Source of the DNA: Diphasiastrum complanatum
Taxonomy: Eukaryota > Streptophyta > Lycopodiopsida > Lycopodiales > Lycopodiaceae
Direction: 5' to 3'
Length of the DNA stretch: 64,000 bases
NCBI GenBank assembly: GCA_029204225.1
Contig: CM055095.1
Location: forward strand, 11,067,506 to 11,131,505
Of this stretch, positions 21,481 through 32,786 are shown piece by piece (within the stretch, counting starts at the first letter, position 1; each line of letters begins with the position of its first letter). The notes beneath the pieces are model-generated. The model was not told the DNA's origin and searched no databases. It saw only the letters and a program-made list of their open reading frames with translations. Position numbers and translations under genes: made by a program.

Positions 21481-22729
21481 AAAAAACCTTTTTGACTATT
21501 AATGTCCATCACTAAAGTTTCAAATAAAAAACAAATAGGAGTCAAAAGTGTTAATTTAAATAGCAATTTCAAGCAATTGATTTTTTAAGACAACAATTAA
21601 TTCAAACAAGGACTACTACTCATATTTATCCACTAACTCAAAATTTCTCAGTTTGGAGGCATGGATCATAGAAAGGACTACTTTTAAAGTCGTTCTCTTA
21701 GTTATGTGACTTTAAAAGTACATGGTATACTTTTAAAGTCGCATAACTAAAAGAATGACCAAGCAAAAACAATTTAGAAGTTCTGATGTGTAGAGCAGAT
21801 GCTATATGAATTAGTTAAAAAAAAAAATTTCTCAATCTCAAGTTAGCCAAAACATTATAAGTACACCATGTTTCCAAGACATAAAAGACGTGACTTCAAC
21901 TCAAGAACTTCTCGAGTTGAAGTCATGTCTTTGCCAGAAAAAGTTTGAAAGGAAAATCCAAAACATGACATCAACTCGAGAAATTTATGAGTTGAAGACA
22001 AGCTTTGTAACTATTTGTCAAAATTTTGAAAGTAAAATTCCAAAAGTTCATTCACTTCAACTCAAGAATTTACAGAGTTGGTGTCCTAGTTGTGCTTTTG
22101 ATTTTTTGTTTCTGAGCAAAAGAAACAAAACAACATTCTTAAATAGTAACCAAGAAGTATATGCCAATCTGAAGTCCAAAACTTTTTAGGTTTCATGTTC
22201 CCATTGTAGTGTCTAAAAACTCTAATATAAAACAAAATACTTAAATAATGATAAATAAGTGTGACATCATATTAACTCGAGAAATTTAGCAATGGTGGAG
22301 ATTTGGCGAACGATAAAAAAGAGGGGCGACATTCTTTATTTTCTCAAGCAAGCTCATCTTTGCCTCTAGATGACCTATCTACTACTTGTTCTTCTTTATT
22401 AGTCTATTTTCATGTTCAAAGATTATCAGAGTTTTGTAGTTCTTTTTGTTGCCTTTTAACTTTTTTCATAGCTCTCTTTTTAGTTTATCGCTTTGGTAGA
22501 CATTACAGAGAAATAATTTTGTTTTATGTTTTCTGTGCCCACATTTTCTTTGTTGCCCTTTGTTTGACTTTACTATGTTATGCCTTTCTCTTTGGTCATT
22601 GTCCCTTCCAGAGCAATGAAGTGATGTATCTCAGCTTTCTTTGGATCAAAATCCTGAACTTGGGACGTTGTTAGCTGGTGAATAACAAAACAGCTGTTTT
22701 TATGCTGGTTTGATCTTGCTTTGGCAAGT
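21481..22729. other. No gene recognised; holds a palindrome
   Basis: AT-rich. Several short inverted words around TCAACTC/GAGTTGA occur at 21896-22080. An open frame at 22303-22674 (plus) is rich in Phe, Leu and Cys because the DNA is T-rich; it has no supporting feature and is not called as a gene. The palindrome at 21689-21759 is listed separately. Confidence 0.4.
21689..21759. repeat. Near-perfect palindrome, 32 bp arms
   Basis: Arm 21689-21720 is the reverse complement of 21728-21759 with 3 mismatches, separated by 7 bases. Both arms contain ACTTTTAAAGT, itself palindromic. The transcript would fold as a long hairpin. No flanking target-site duplication was seen. Confidence 0.85.
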
Positions 22730-22829
22730 TCAAAGCACAATTATCTCTGGTGAAAGAAGCTCACAGCAAAGGTCCACCAGTCAATGTAGGATTGGTAAAT
22801 TATGGCGATGAAGGCCAACCTTAAATTCA

Positions 22830-23160
22830 GATAATAATCAATGGATGCATCTTAGACAATGTACCCATAGATTCTGGATCAAGCATAAATATTATGACTC
22901 AGGAAACTACATATGAGTTAGGCATTCATCATCGAATAGCACCTACATTTAGACATCTTAGGTTAGCAGATGCAATCCGAAGAACTCCGATAGGGGAGTT
23001 GTCTCAGGTCACGGTGTATATCGGTGACCATAAATTTTTAATAGATTTAATTATATTAAAACCGACTAGAGAGTCATCCTATAAAGGGTTATTAGGAAGA
23101 CCTTGCCTATACCAAGCTGATGTAATAACTCATTAAAAGAAGAAGGAAATCACCTTCAAA
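22830..23160 (+). pseudogene. GyD protease domain, first copy
   Basis: Catalytic PIDSGSSINIMT at about 22864-22900 (intact D-S-G) and C-terminal hallmark LLGRPCLYQADVITH (23088-23133), then a stop where Trp-x-x-K would follow. A Lys/Ser/Thr-rich spacer (23167-23403) separates it from the second copy. Confidence 0.7.
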
Positions 23161-23404
23161 GACCAAATGCCTACAACAAAAGGGAAGAGTCATAAAAGGA
23201 TCACTATATCCTGGGAAAAAGATAAATATGAAGGCGAAACACCGACATCATCCTCAAGTTATACTTCTGAGGACAAAGAAGTCCACTCCGCAAGGACTGG
23301 AGAAGGGGACAACTTTAGGAAAGTATTAACACCCGCATATAGCAATAGAGTATTGTACATAGATAGAGGGGACTGTGAATTCCCGAAATTAGTGCAACCA
23401 TAGG

Positions 23405-23800
23405 TGGTTTTGTTATACAAAAGATACTAATAGATTCATAATCAAGTATAAACTTGATGACTGAAAAAATGGCTAAAGAATTAGGATTAGAAGATCAAAT
23501 TTTGCCCAGTATCAATCACGAAATACATCTAGATGATGCATCTCATTGTATACCAGTAGGAGAGCTGAGAAGTATTACTGTAAACATAGAGACATATAAT
23601 TTCATTATGAATTTCTTTGTCATAAACCCAGCGGATACGCCACCGTATTCAATATTGTTTGGTAGGCCATGGTTATACCAGGCTGATGCTATTATAAACT
23701 GGTCTACGAAGCAAATATTCTTTCCAGGTATACTGACGACCAGCCCATTAGGAAGTAGGGGAATCTATAGATTCCCAAGTAAATTCTACAGAGTGTTATG
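23405..23800 (+). pseudogene. GyD protease domain, second copy
   Basis: The active-site stretch LIDS-stop-SSINLMT has the Gly codon replaced by TAA (about 23438). MAKELGLEDQILPSINHEIH follows, with hallmark LFGRPWLYQADAIINW (23656-23703). Sequence similarity to the first copy runs along the whole domain, showing a tandem domain duplication within one element or a join of two elements. Confidence 0.7.
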
Positions 23801-23869
23801 AGATAGACAAAGATGATGAAAGAGAACCTCTAACATCCGAATCAAGGGAAGTTCTGGGTGGAACTAGAG

Positions 23870-24720
23870 CAAGCTTGACTGAGGATAGGATAGACAAAGA
23901 TGATTACGAAGAAATAGAAATTAGCAAAGATAAAACTTTAAACCTCTATAAACATCAATCCGACCAAGAACAGAAGGAGTACATATTACTTCTCCAGAAG
24001 TTTCAAAATGTGTTTACTTGGTCAATGGATGATTTAACTGGTATACCGGTTAAATGGGGAGAGCATAGGATAGACTTAATCCAGGGTGTTATACTAGTTA
24101 GACAAAGACAATATAGATTAAACTCGAAGTATTCATTGTTAGTAAAGGATGAATTAGATAGATGCCTTAGAGCAAGAATTATATATAATGTTTTGAGTAG
24201 TGAATGGGTATCACCCATAGTAATAGTACCTAAGAAAAAGACAACAAAAATTAGAGTATGTCAGGATTTTAGGAAGTTGAATGCAGCTATTGCAAAAGAC
24301 TACCATCCAGTGCCATACACAAATATCATTTTAGACCAAGTAGCTGGTCATGAACGTTACAGTTTTTTAGATGGGTTTTTAGGATACAATCAAGTCTTTC
24401 TTTTAAAGAAGAAGATAGATCTAAAACCACCTTCACCACTGACTGGGGGACATATGCTTTTACATGTATGCCCTTTGGTTTATGTAATGCACCTATGACA
24501 TTTGAACGCATGATGACTAGTATTTTTCAAAAAAAATTGAGAAAGTTTTTGGAAATTTTTATGGACGGTTTTTGTGTTTATTCGTCCACTAAGGATCATC
24601 TAGAGGCACTAGAGAAGACCTTGAGAAGATGCTAGGAGACATCACTAAAATTACACCCTTCCAAATGTTATTTTGGAATGAGGAAGACATCTTATTAGGA
24701 CATAAAATTTCAAAGGATGG
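23870..24720 (+). pseudogene. GyD reverse transcriptase
   Basis: Readable motifs: SSEWVSPIVIVPKK (24190-24235), RVCQDFRKLNAAIAKDYHPV (24255-24315), ERYSFLDGFLGYNQ (24352-24393), and after a frameshift near 24430 MPFGLCNAPMTFERMM (24466-24515). The active-site box reads FMDGFCVYS (24558-24584) where YVDDFCVYS-type sequences are known, so the second catalytic Asp is Gly. The open frame 23875-24498 covers the N-terminal half. The element could not make active RT. Confidence 0.85.
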
Positions 24721-24754
24721 CATACAAGCCGACATTGAAAAAGTTAGGATGATC

Positions 24755-25330
24755 TTAGATTGTTAGAACCAACTAATATAAGAGAACTTAGAGGATTTTT
24801 AGGTCATGAAGGATATTACCGAAGAATAGTTAAAGATTTTGCTATAATAGTTACACCACTTACAAGATTACAAAAGAAGACTGTAGAATACCATTGGTCA
24901 AACGATCACCAAGAAGCCTTCGAAAAGCTAAAACAGTCATTAGCTGAAGCAACTGGAATAAGACCTACAGATTGGACAAAGAAGTTTCATGTATATGTAG
25001 ACACTTCATCATTTGCAATAGAAGTAGTGCTTAGTCAAAAAGAGAATAAAGATTACTTTATCTACTATGCTGGTAGATAGTTAGCAGCATATGAGAAGAA
25101 TTATTCGGCTAGCATGATTTATTCTATTCGAAAGTTTAGGCATTATCTTAAGGTTATCCTTTTATCTTCCATGTAGATCATTATGCACTTAAGCATTTAG
25201 TGAATAAGCCCGATCTTTCAGGTAGAATTGCAAGATGGGTTTTGTTGTTAGATGAATTTGATTACTAGGTAGAATTAAAAAGAGGTAAGGATCACCAGAA
25301 TGCCGATTACATCTCACATATTCACACCAA
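24755..25330 (+). pseudogene. GyD RT connection and RNase H
   Basis: Motifs NIRELRGFLGHEGYYRRIVKDF (24776-24840), PLTRLQKK and FHVYVDTSSFAIEVVLSQ (24985-25040; D of the RNase H core present). After a stop at 25078 come KHLVNKPDLSGRIARWVLLLDEFD and the DHQNADYISH motif (25190-25315), where LSR is usual. Confidence 0.8.
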
Positions 25331-25539
25331 AAATCAACTAGAACCAATCTCAGACGAATTTTCGGATGAGTGCATAATGCGCATCTAGGCAGAATCGTCC
25401 ATTTATATGGATATCATTAATTTTCTACAAGATTAAATTTATCCCAATGATTTTAATAAACAGCAAAAAACAGTTTTTCTTGCAAAAGTAGGACCATAAA
25501 CAATTATAGACAAAGTTTTATATAAATTAGTACTGGACG

Positions 25540-26015
25540 ATAATCTTTGTCATTGTCTACAACCCACCGAAGTCACCACTATAATCCGCACGTTACATGA
25601 AGAAGATTCCGGGGGACACTATGCCCTTAAAAGTGCTGCTAGAAAAATTTTGAACACCAGGTAATGGTGGTCTACTGTTTATAGAGATGTTAAATCTTTT
25701 ATCCAAAAATGTGATGCATGCCAGAAGATGGGGAAGCCCAGCTTCGCAACTCATTGGCCACTTACACCCATTATTCCCTTAGCACCTTTTGATGAATGGG
25801 GAATAGATTTTGTAGGACCAATCAAACCAACCACTCGTAGAACTCGAAGACGTTACATACTTGTTGTAATGGTTTCAGAACATTATCATTCGACCCATTT
25901 TCCCAATCAAACCATTGAAGCATTGTTATCATATTTTTCCATCACCCACAAGAAAACCACACCGTACAATCCCAAAGCCAATGGACTTACTGTGAAAAAT
26001 ACAGCAAAATAAACC
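25540..26015 (+). pseudogene. GyD integrase, core deleted
   Basis: Zinc-binding HHCC part: HEEDSGGHYALKSAARKIL to CDACQKMGKP (25598-25735). Core: WGIDFVGPIKPTT (25798-25830) provides the first catalytic Asp. A deletion after VVMVSEH removes the second Asp region, and the third position, usually NPQANGQAE, reads NPKANGLTVKN, without Glu. The frame ends at 26012. Confidence 0.8.
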
Positions 26016-26460
26016 CATTTGATCCTAGAAATGATGGAGAAAGCACCTACTTAGATCCACACAAGATCTAGAAGCTATATTACTAATCAATGCATTGATT
26101 CCTAGCATATCTTGGCTTGGACTCCATGAATTAGCTCCAAAATTCTTCACACATGTGAATGTACGACCTGCTGCCACCTGTGTATTGTACCTAGAATTCC
26201 AAACTCATTGAATGATCAGAAAAAATCATATGCCAATAGCATTCATCAATTAAATTGTAGACTCAAACTAGTCAAGAAGGAAAATCTCAATTTTGCTCAT
26301 CATTGGATGGAAATCCCATCACATATTTATACATGTAGAGCTCGAATTTGAGCATATTAGGGCTTCTATATATTCATCACAACCTAACCCTAACATCTAA
26401 CCTAAAGATCCACTTAATCCACCCTATTTAGGGTCAATACCTCGAGATCCAAAAACAATG
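26016..26460. other. No gene seen
   Basis: Unclassified sequence between GyD integrase and the minus-strand element. Words such as ATTAGGGCTTCTATATATTCATCACAACCTAACCCTA (26358-26393 region) look like the end of an untranslated region, but nothing ties them to a gene. Confidence 0.35.
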
Positions 26461-28665
26461 AAAATTTTGCTATTTTAAGCTCCTATTTTTTCTCTTGGAT
26501 CCACAACACCCCGTAATGCACTCCATGCTTTCACGATATGTACCACCCCAAGTGAACTCCATGCCACCTACCTCCAAGTAGGCTTGGCCTGTCCCTAGGT
26601 CACCACACATGATGCACCAGTTGAAGAACATCGTCCATACATCAAATGACATGTCATACCTGAGCAACTGTAGCATCTCCTTGAGTGCCACCCCAATGGA
26701 CTTGTCATCGACATACTATGCTCACCTGATATCTACGATCCTGGTCACCATCCTGCTAGACAAGCCGAACTCCAAAGCATCACTAGCTCCACCTGGCTCC
26801 TAGCATCTGCTCGATCTCCCTGGCTATGTGTCGCCCGACACCATGCCAACGCAAGCTTGTCCTGGAGTCACTGCTCATAGGATCCTGAGACCACTGCATC
26901 CCTGATCGTACCATGCTTTGCCCATTTGCGTTTGCAGCTTTCTGATTCCATCATGAATCCCACCTATAAGTCCTGTCCATCAAATGACTCAAGTCCAATC
27001 TGAAATAGTTGCCCCCTGATGATCATCACATGTCATCCTGCAGTGCTATCCCTATCAAGTATCCCAATGTCATCCCTGATCCCAAGGATCTGAGCATCTA
27101 CCCTGTAGTGCCCACCTGTATTTCCCCAATCTAGCTTCAAGCTACTCCTATGAATAGTTTCAAACCACTCCCTGAGAATACACTGAGATGTGAACTCCAA
27201 AGCCACCATCACATCCCTCACATGATTGTGCATGCCAATATCCCTCCAAGTGAACCTGTGAGATCTTCCATGGCCCAAACCAAACGATATGTACCCTGTC
27301 ATCATTGGAATTTGCATCCTTGATGCAATACTGATATGGCAAATTGACTTGACTTACCCGAAATAGACAGTTGAAGTGTATCTCTTCGATGACAAACCTG
27401 ATACACTGCTCCACATCTAAAATGACTTGATCAAAATGACTTACGGATTGCAAAATTGCAAACTCATCACAATCACCACTCACCAAGAGCATCCAAAGTG
27501 TGATTATTGACCTGTTCTTCATCCTCTGCATGTCCCACATGCAACTCGTCTAATGCAAGTCCATTATCTTGCCCAGTGGCTTCCAACTGGCACCACCTCG
27601 TACTTCCATCACCCGTAACCGCCAATATGTGTGTACCTCCAAGCTAGCCCATATTTCTATTCGAACGAGAAATTTCCAAGCTACAGATGCATGTGTCAAT
27701 GTAGCTATCACCTGACTCGACAATAACATCGCCGATCATGCCTATGAGAGCGTTTCTCCAAAACTCCACCTGACGTTGGTCAGTTCTAACCCCAAGAGTT
27801 GAACCTAATAACAAGAATTTTTCACCTATAACCGGCATACCTCTCACCTGTGATTGCTTGCCCTCTCAAAATTGTCGCCAATGATGAGTAGTCACGCGTC
27901 CGAACTGCACTTCCGTCGCCAATACTAGCTTTCTCCACACAATTCCGCTACCATTTGCTCCCATACTGCATTTACCGCTTCCAAACACCTTGTTACCCCG
28001 TTAGAAGTAAGTAATAATGATTTTGAAGTGATAATGCATCATTGTACCACCTTGTAGTAGGTTTCACCAGCCAAAAATTGCCCTAAATTTGGCCCTACGG
28101 TACCCAAATAGCAAATGTAGTCCGTCACCAGGTCACCCGCACTCTGCTCAAGAAAATGGTAATGCAAACCCCCTAAAATAGATTTCTCCCTGCTTTATGA
28201 TGTCGCTCTGTCCGCTGGCTCTGAGCAGCCAGTTTCAGGGGTCAATTTGGCCCAAGGATGGACAAAAAAGGTGCCCTCTAGCCAAAGTTATCCCTTTCCA
28301 AAGGAATTTCTTGCAAAATGAACTAATTCCACACAAAGAAGATTTTAATGAAGAAATCCCAATTATGGACTTTGGGTCCCTTTCAATATTTCAAACTGAA
28401 AGTTTTTAATGAAGTTGAAGGCTTATTTGTCCATCATTCCAAAACTTGCAAGATTTTCCGTGAATTCTCTCCGGAATCCACCTACAACGATCATTCTGAT
28501 CTTCCCCAAAGCTTTGATTGAAGGAACTTTGCTGTCTCCTGCCATCCGGACTATCAAACAAATGTATGGAGTCCTCTCTCCTGAGACGCTCTGAGTGCTA
28601 TTTTTCTTGGTGAAAGATGTTATCTCATAGTTCCACGGGATCATGCATACCTGTAGCACCATGCG
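26461..28665 (-). mobile_element. Internal region of a non-autonomous copia-LTR element, no gag-pol
   Basis: Lies directly downstream (minus sense) of a copia primer site and LTR. Open frames: 28677-28423 (reads through the primer site; contains ICLIVRMAGDSKVPSIKALG), 27847-27644, 27540-27160 and 27317-27033, which overlap in different frames over one stretch (HIVWFGPWKISQVHLEGYWH versus YISFGLGHGRSHRFTWRDIG), and 26691-26470. None resembles UBN2, protease, integrase, RT or RNase H. Such LTR elements with unrelated interiors are known as large retrotransposon derivatives; whether these frames were ever translated is open. The far LTR was not found. Confidence 0.5.
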
Positions 28666-28677
28666 CTCTGATACCAA
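28666..28677 (-). promoter_or_regulatory. Copia primer-binding site (tRNA-iMet)
   Basis: Minus strand TGGTATCAGAGC, the standard plant Ty1/copia primer site, directly after the LTR end. Confidence 0.85.
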
Positions 28678-29110
28678 GTTGAAATTCTGATAGAATCTAG
28701 TGCAGTATGTAGATCACATCACACAATCACCATAGCCGCTCCTCTCAAGCTCTCAAAGATGGCACATCAAAAGTTATTGATTACAAAGAGAAAACTATAC
28801 ATATAGTAAAAGCCCCAACATGCATGGGCTCGACAAGTGTCAACACACTGAAATATAGACACCTGTCTAACTAATAGGCCCAATATGGGCTAAAAGATTG
28901 ACAAACTCGGGACATGCCCCTGAGTATAGCAAGTGTTGTCAAAAATATATTGTACAAGCTAATTTCTCTACGTGTGGCTAATCAGCTAACCCAAGTAGAC
29001 GGATACGGGACAAGTGCCTGACTGATAAGTCAATGATGGGTCACGTCCCGGTCACAACCAAATACATTAAATCTAATTAGCTATACACTAATTACAATAT
29101 CACATTTAAA
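28678..29110 (-). mobile_element. Copia-type LTR (5' LTR of the element at 26461-28665)
   Basis: The 3' end (minus sense ...CAGAATTTCAACT) abuts the primer site. A diverged second copy lies at 59870-60193 on the plus strand, sharing GGGCATGTC, GCCCATATTGGGCCT, GATGTGATCTGCATACTGCACTAGATCCT-type words. The 5' limit is uncertain; TGTGATATTG at 29108 is a possible start. Confidence 0.65.
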
Positions 29111-29158
29111 GCTTATACAGCTGAATCAGACTGAACCTGATTTTCAATTCTTTTAATA

Positions 29159-29918
29159 ATGGTTATACCCGGATTTGGCACTGTGTTGGTGGTTTGTTGC
29201 TTTGTGGATCAATCAAACTTTGGTCGAATCTTGCTCATTGAAGGACAATCATCAACCTTAGTCTCCCCCATGGTATTGCACTTTCCAATTGAAGGCTGCG
29301 TGGTCACACTTTTTCTTAGACTTTGTACTCAATTGCTTTCAAGTTGCTCTGTTGACAAAGGCTCCCTTTGTAGTTCATCAACAAGAAATCTTTGCAATGA
29401 TTGTGCCAAGAGACTTTGTAAAATCCGCTGGACTTCATCAGTTGCCAATTTCTTGACTTCCTTAGCTATCATTGGCTTGATAGATTCTACCAGCTCTATC
29501 TTATGTGATGTTCTTGTTGGTTTTCCTATGGATGCATCTGCGTACTTTGGAACTTTTGTTAAATTGACTTCTTCCTCACTTATTTCATACCCAAGCAGTT
29601 CGCTTATAGCACATTAATTTAGTGTATGGACAACACAAGTGCATGTCGATCTACATATGCCAAAAGCCTCCTAGCTATTTGTGAGCTCCATACTAGACAA
29701 TCCAGGCATGGATGGTTAACTCTGTATTGTCCACACATAGATTCAAATGTTGATGGATCACCTCCATGTGGACAATCGGCTCGGCGATGTATTCCTCTGC
29801 ATCCAAAGCATTGTACTGTGCATATCATCTGCAGTATACCATATCCTCTAAGTTGATAAGCATACACAGATAATGCAAGTCCCTTAGGGTCTTCCACAAA
29901 ATAAACCGGTAGGCTATT
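29159..29918 (-). pseudogene. Gag-like protein fragment, family G copy 2
   Basis: The clearest of three copies. Minus sense: VYFVEDPKGLALSVYAYQL (29905-29850), knuckle CFGCRGIHRRADC (29812-29774, CX2CX3HX4C), second knuckle-like CGQYRVNHPCLDC (29737-29699), then after a stop at 29620 a long Lys/Glu/Leu-rich segment (KVPKYADASIGKPTRTSHKI; IAKEVKKLATDEVQRILQSL, probably helical), a stop at about 29322, and TTQPSIGKCN..KVDDCPSM. It is followed on the high-coordinate side by GyE gag in the same direction with a frame change, so the two could once have been one gag; I treat them as neighbours. Confidence 0.55.
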
Positions 29919-29919
29919 A

Positions 29920-31657
29920 CTTAGCTTTCCTTCTTTTCTTCTTCTGTAAAAATTGCTTAATCTCCTTTTCATAATATTGGTAATCTTCTAATAATTGCTT
30001 AGATGTTATATTTGGCATTCTAGAAGCAAAATCTTCTACTATATTGTAAGAGTGATGTTTAAGTGGCGAGGAATCTCTAGGCGATTCGATACTTATGATC
30101 GGATCTACAAACGTCACTTTTTTAACTCTTTTAGTCTCTTTATCAAGAAATTTCTTAGCCTCTGAACTAATATCCGCTTCATAATACTTTTCATCCAACC
30201 GACCAAAGTCTGGATCTTTATTATGAGGAGTTTCTATGGGCTGTTCTGTAGTTTGCGTCTTATTTGTCGCATTTTTCACAGAATTCACATTTTTTACCTT
30301 CTTAATTTTCTTTTTATCTCAAAGAGTCGGTATATCTTTCCTACTTTTAGTTGTAACTTTATTTAAATCTAACTCTAAATCGGGCCAATCCTGGTCTTGG
30401 TCTTCTAGTATCTCTAATTCTACTTCTATTCTCTGGACTACCATATCGAGATTAGACTTGAAGCTAAAAACTACTACAACTATGGGTTCAGCGAGTGTGG
30501 AACTGATCGAGAAACCATAAGAAAAATATCTAAGCTACCAAGGCTCATCTTCCTTAGGTGTATTTACAAACTGTGGCTGTCGTGGCTGAGGACATTCTGC
30601 AGTGACATGTCCTTCGCCCTTGCAGTTAGCACAAAGTAGTACATATCCCACTGACCTCCTTGGTTTGGGACAATGAGGCGAATAATGACCGGGTGCTCTG
30701 CAATTAAAACATGAGCCCCTTATTCTAGGTGGTGGAATGAGTCTCGCACCCCTCTTCTATGCAAAATATCATATTGTTGACTAGATCGTGGTTTAGGTGT
30801 AGAATTCTTTTGGTTAGAAGGAACAGTAGTATATGCTACCTCCTCATGACTATTAAGTGGACAAAGGAATAGTTCTTTCTCTATATAATTAGTTTCCATA
30901 TTTGGACAATTAGTTTTAGAGTGTCCCTCTTTTTTGCAAGTGGTTTACCAAACATTAGGTTTAGATTTAGCTTTCTTACGCTAAGCTTTAACGTCAGACA
31001 TCTAGACTTTTAAGTCCCCTATCTCTTTTGCTAAGAACACTATTTCTCAACGGGTCCATCTTTTCAAAGTTCTTTATCCTTTTTTTCCTATCTGAATTTT
31101 TACTTTTTGATTTCCTATACGTAGATTCTTCTTTTGATGAAGAAGAATATGATGAATGATCAGAAGACCCTTCTTCATCCACTGAATCAAACTCTAAATC
31201 AGACTCAATAGATGATTCTAATTTTTTTGTTTGTTTCTGTTTATGTTTCTTACTATTCTTTCTATCGTTCCTCCTCCTCCTAGAGATTTGGTAGGTTTCG
31301 TAATTTTTCGCGGACGCTATGACATCCTCTAATGAAGTCATCTGTCCTTGACGATAATATTTATCCATCTTCTTAGGCAATCCGCTTAGGAGCCATTCAT
31401 TCTACATGGGCACATGATATTGTGCTCCAAGCTTTCCTATCAGGTTTCTAACTCTACATGTGTATTTTCTAAGTGACTCCTTCGTCTTTTTCTCTACAGA
31501 ATTAAGCAGAGCTAACAGTCTAGTGGAATATCCTATCTCTCTAAATTGTTTTAGAAATGCCACCTTCAAAGCTTGCCATGTGGTAACCATTTCTAGCACT
31601 AACTGGCTATACCAGATCCTTGTCTGCTTTCGTAGAAGACCTAGCAATATTCAGTGA
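29920..31657 (-). pseudogene. GyE: Ty3/gypsy gag, nearly complete with stops
   Basis: Capsid (retrotrans_gag-type) region 31647-31290: TRIWYSQLVLEMVTTWQALKVAF.QFREIGYSTRLLALLNSVEKK, then WLLSGLPKKM, interrupted by a stop at 31403. A Lys/Ser-rich basic linker follows (31290-30994), then knuckles: TTCKKEGHSKTNC with first Cys lost (30945-30905), CFNCRAPGHYSPHC (30716-30675) and CANCKGEGHVTAEC (30637-30596). An acidic-to-basic C-terminal part (30288-29930) ends in FLQKKKRRKAK. Gag packages the element RNA. No protease follows. The 5' side is cut 27 bases before a plus-strand copia LTR, so insertion of that LTR may have removed the gag start. Confidence 0.8.
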
Positions 31658-31683
31658 CCTATAATGCTTGGACATGTGACACT

Positions 31684-32329
31684 TGTGAAAGATTCAACTA
31701 GTTTCATCACATTTTGCAATATTTCTATATTTGGCATATTGAGGCCAAACTTGTTTTAGACTTAGAGGTTGACTTTTCAAAGTTCATTAGTCTAAATTTC
31801 ATTTAAATAAACACTTTTTGAAAGTGTGGGAAAGATAGAATGCGAGTTTGAGTAGATTCAATTTGAATAAGTTGGGTACATTGAATCTAGACCCAAAATT
31901 AGTACGGTTAGCATTTTGGTGAGAAAGCCAAGTGGCCAAATAGGGTTTGGACCTGCTATAAAAGGATGTAACTCGTGGAGAGAGTGATCTTCTCTCTTCT
32001 CTATCTCATTTCATGCTTATACATGGTTCTCTTGGGTTCTACTATCCATTGGTGCTCTATCTTGGTGATTGCTTGCAATTCTATGTGTAGAATGATCTAT
32101 ATTTGCTATGTTTTATCCACACGTGTGAAATATAATAGCTTGCTGATTTTGTATGGAGCAATAGTACATAATCATTTCATTCAAGTTTGATCAAGTTCTA
32201 TTAGTGTTTGCATGTCAAATTGTGTGTAGGTGCTGATGTTTCTACATGGGTGAGATTGGTAGTGTATTTCTCTTTCTAACCAAAGATCATTCAAGTAGAT
32301 TGGATCTTAAGGATCTGAAATCTTTCACA
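31684..32329 (+). mobile_element. Ty1/copia 5' LTR, complete (646 bp)
   Basis: TGTGAAAGATTCAAC...GAAATCTTTCACA, with 11-base terminal inverted repeats, followed at once by the primer site. TATA box at 31957-31963. Related LTRs: 3892-4350 (plus) and 61497 (minus). Confidence 0.9.
31957..31963 (+). promoter_or_regulatory. TATA box of copia LTR
   Basis: TATAAAA, 274 bases after the LTR start; transcription would begin some 30 bases downstream, giving a plausible R region. Confidence 0.65.
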
Positions 32330-32341
32330 TGGTATCAGAGC
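32330..32341 (+). promoter_or_regulatory. Copia primer-binding site (tRNA-iMet)
   Basis: TGGTATCAGAGC directly after the LTR CA terminus. Confidence 0.95.
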
Positions 32342-32786
32342 TTGTGTTTCAGGTTATGAAGGAGGAAATCATATCTATCAATGATTTGGTGAAGATATCA
32401 AGTCTAGAGCATGCTAGAGAGGATTCTACACCAAAACCGGATTTTTTGCTTTTGTAGATTGGATCTTTTGTAGATCAAAACACTAAATAGGTCAATATTC
32501 TTGTTCAGTTCTGATTTTTGAATTCATATACTGGATTTGGCCGATTTTTGGATCATTGGTTCACGAAAGCTTGAAAATTTCAAAAGACACTGTAAATTAT
32601 CATTGTAGGGGAGTTTTATTTATGTTTTTTTCCATTGTCAGATTTCATAAATACTTATGGGACAAATGGGATTCCATGTGTCATGAGGACATAAGATCTC
32701 AAGAAGACCCAAGTTCTCCATTTTTGGGGGACAATTTTACAAAATGGAAGTTTATGCTCCCAATTTTTGCAGAATCCACTATTTGA
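32342..32786 (+). pseudogene. Copia leader and first codons of gag
   Basis: Untranslated leader to about 32690, then PFLGDNFTKWKFMLPIF (32725-32775), which resembles the opening of UBN2-type gag proteins (GxNYxxWKxxM). The frame stops at 32786 and the rest of the element is replaced by A-rich sequence. Confidence 0.5.

Larger units (their letters stand above)
22730..26015 (+). mobile_element. GyD: Ty3/gypsy pol, decayed (PR-PR-RT-RH-INT)
   Basis: Plus-strand pol in the gypsy order. It differs from GyA/GyB in every domain and carries no LTR that I can identify on either side. The part before the protease (22730-22830) reads KAQLSLVKEAHSKGPPVN. Sub-parts are given below. Confidence 0.85.

Noticed and set aside
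22303-22674. 123-codon hydrophobic frame, membrane-protein-like
   Set aside because: Phe/Leu/Cys richness follows from T-rich DNA; no homologous copy or signal supports translation.
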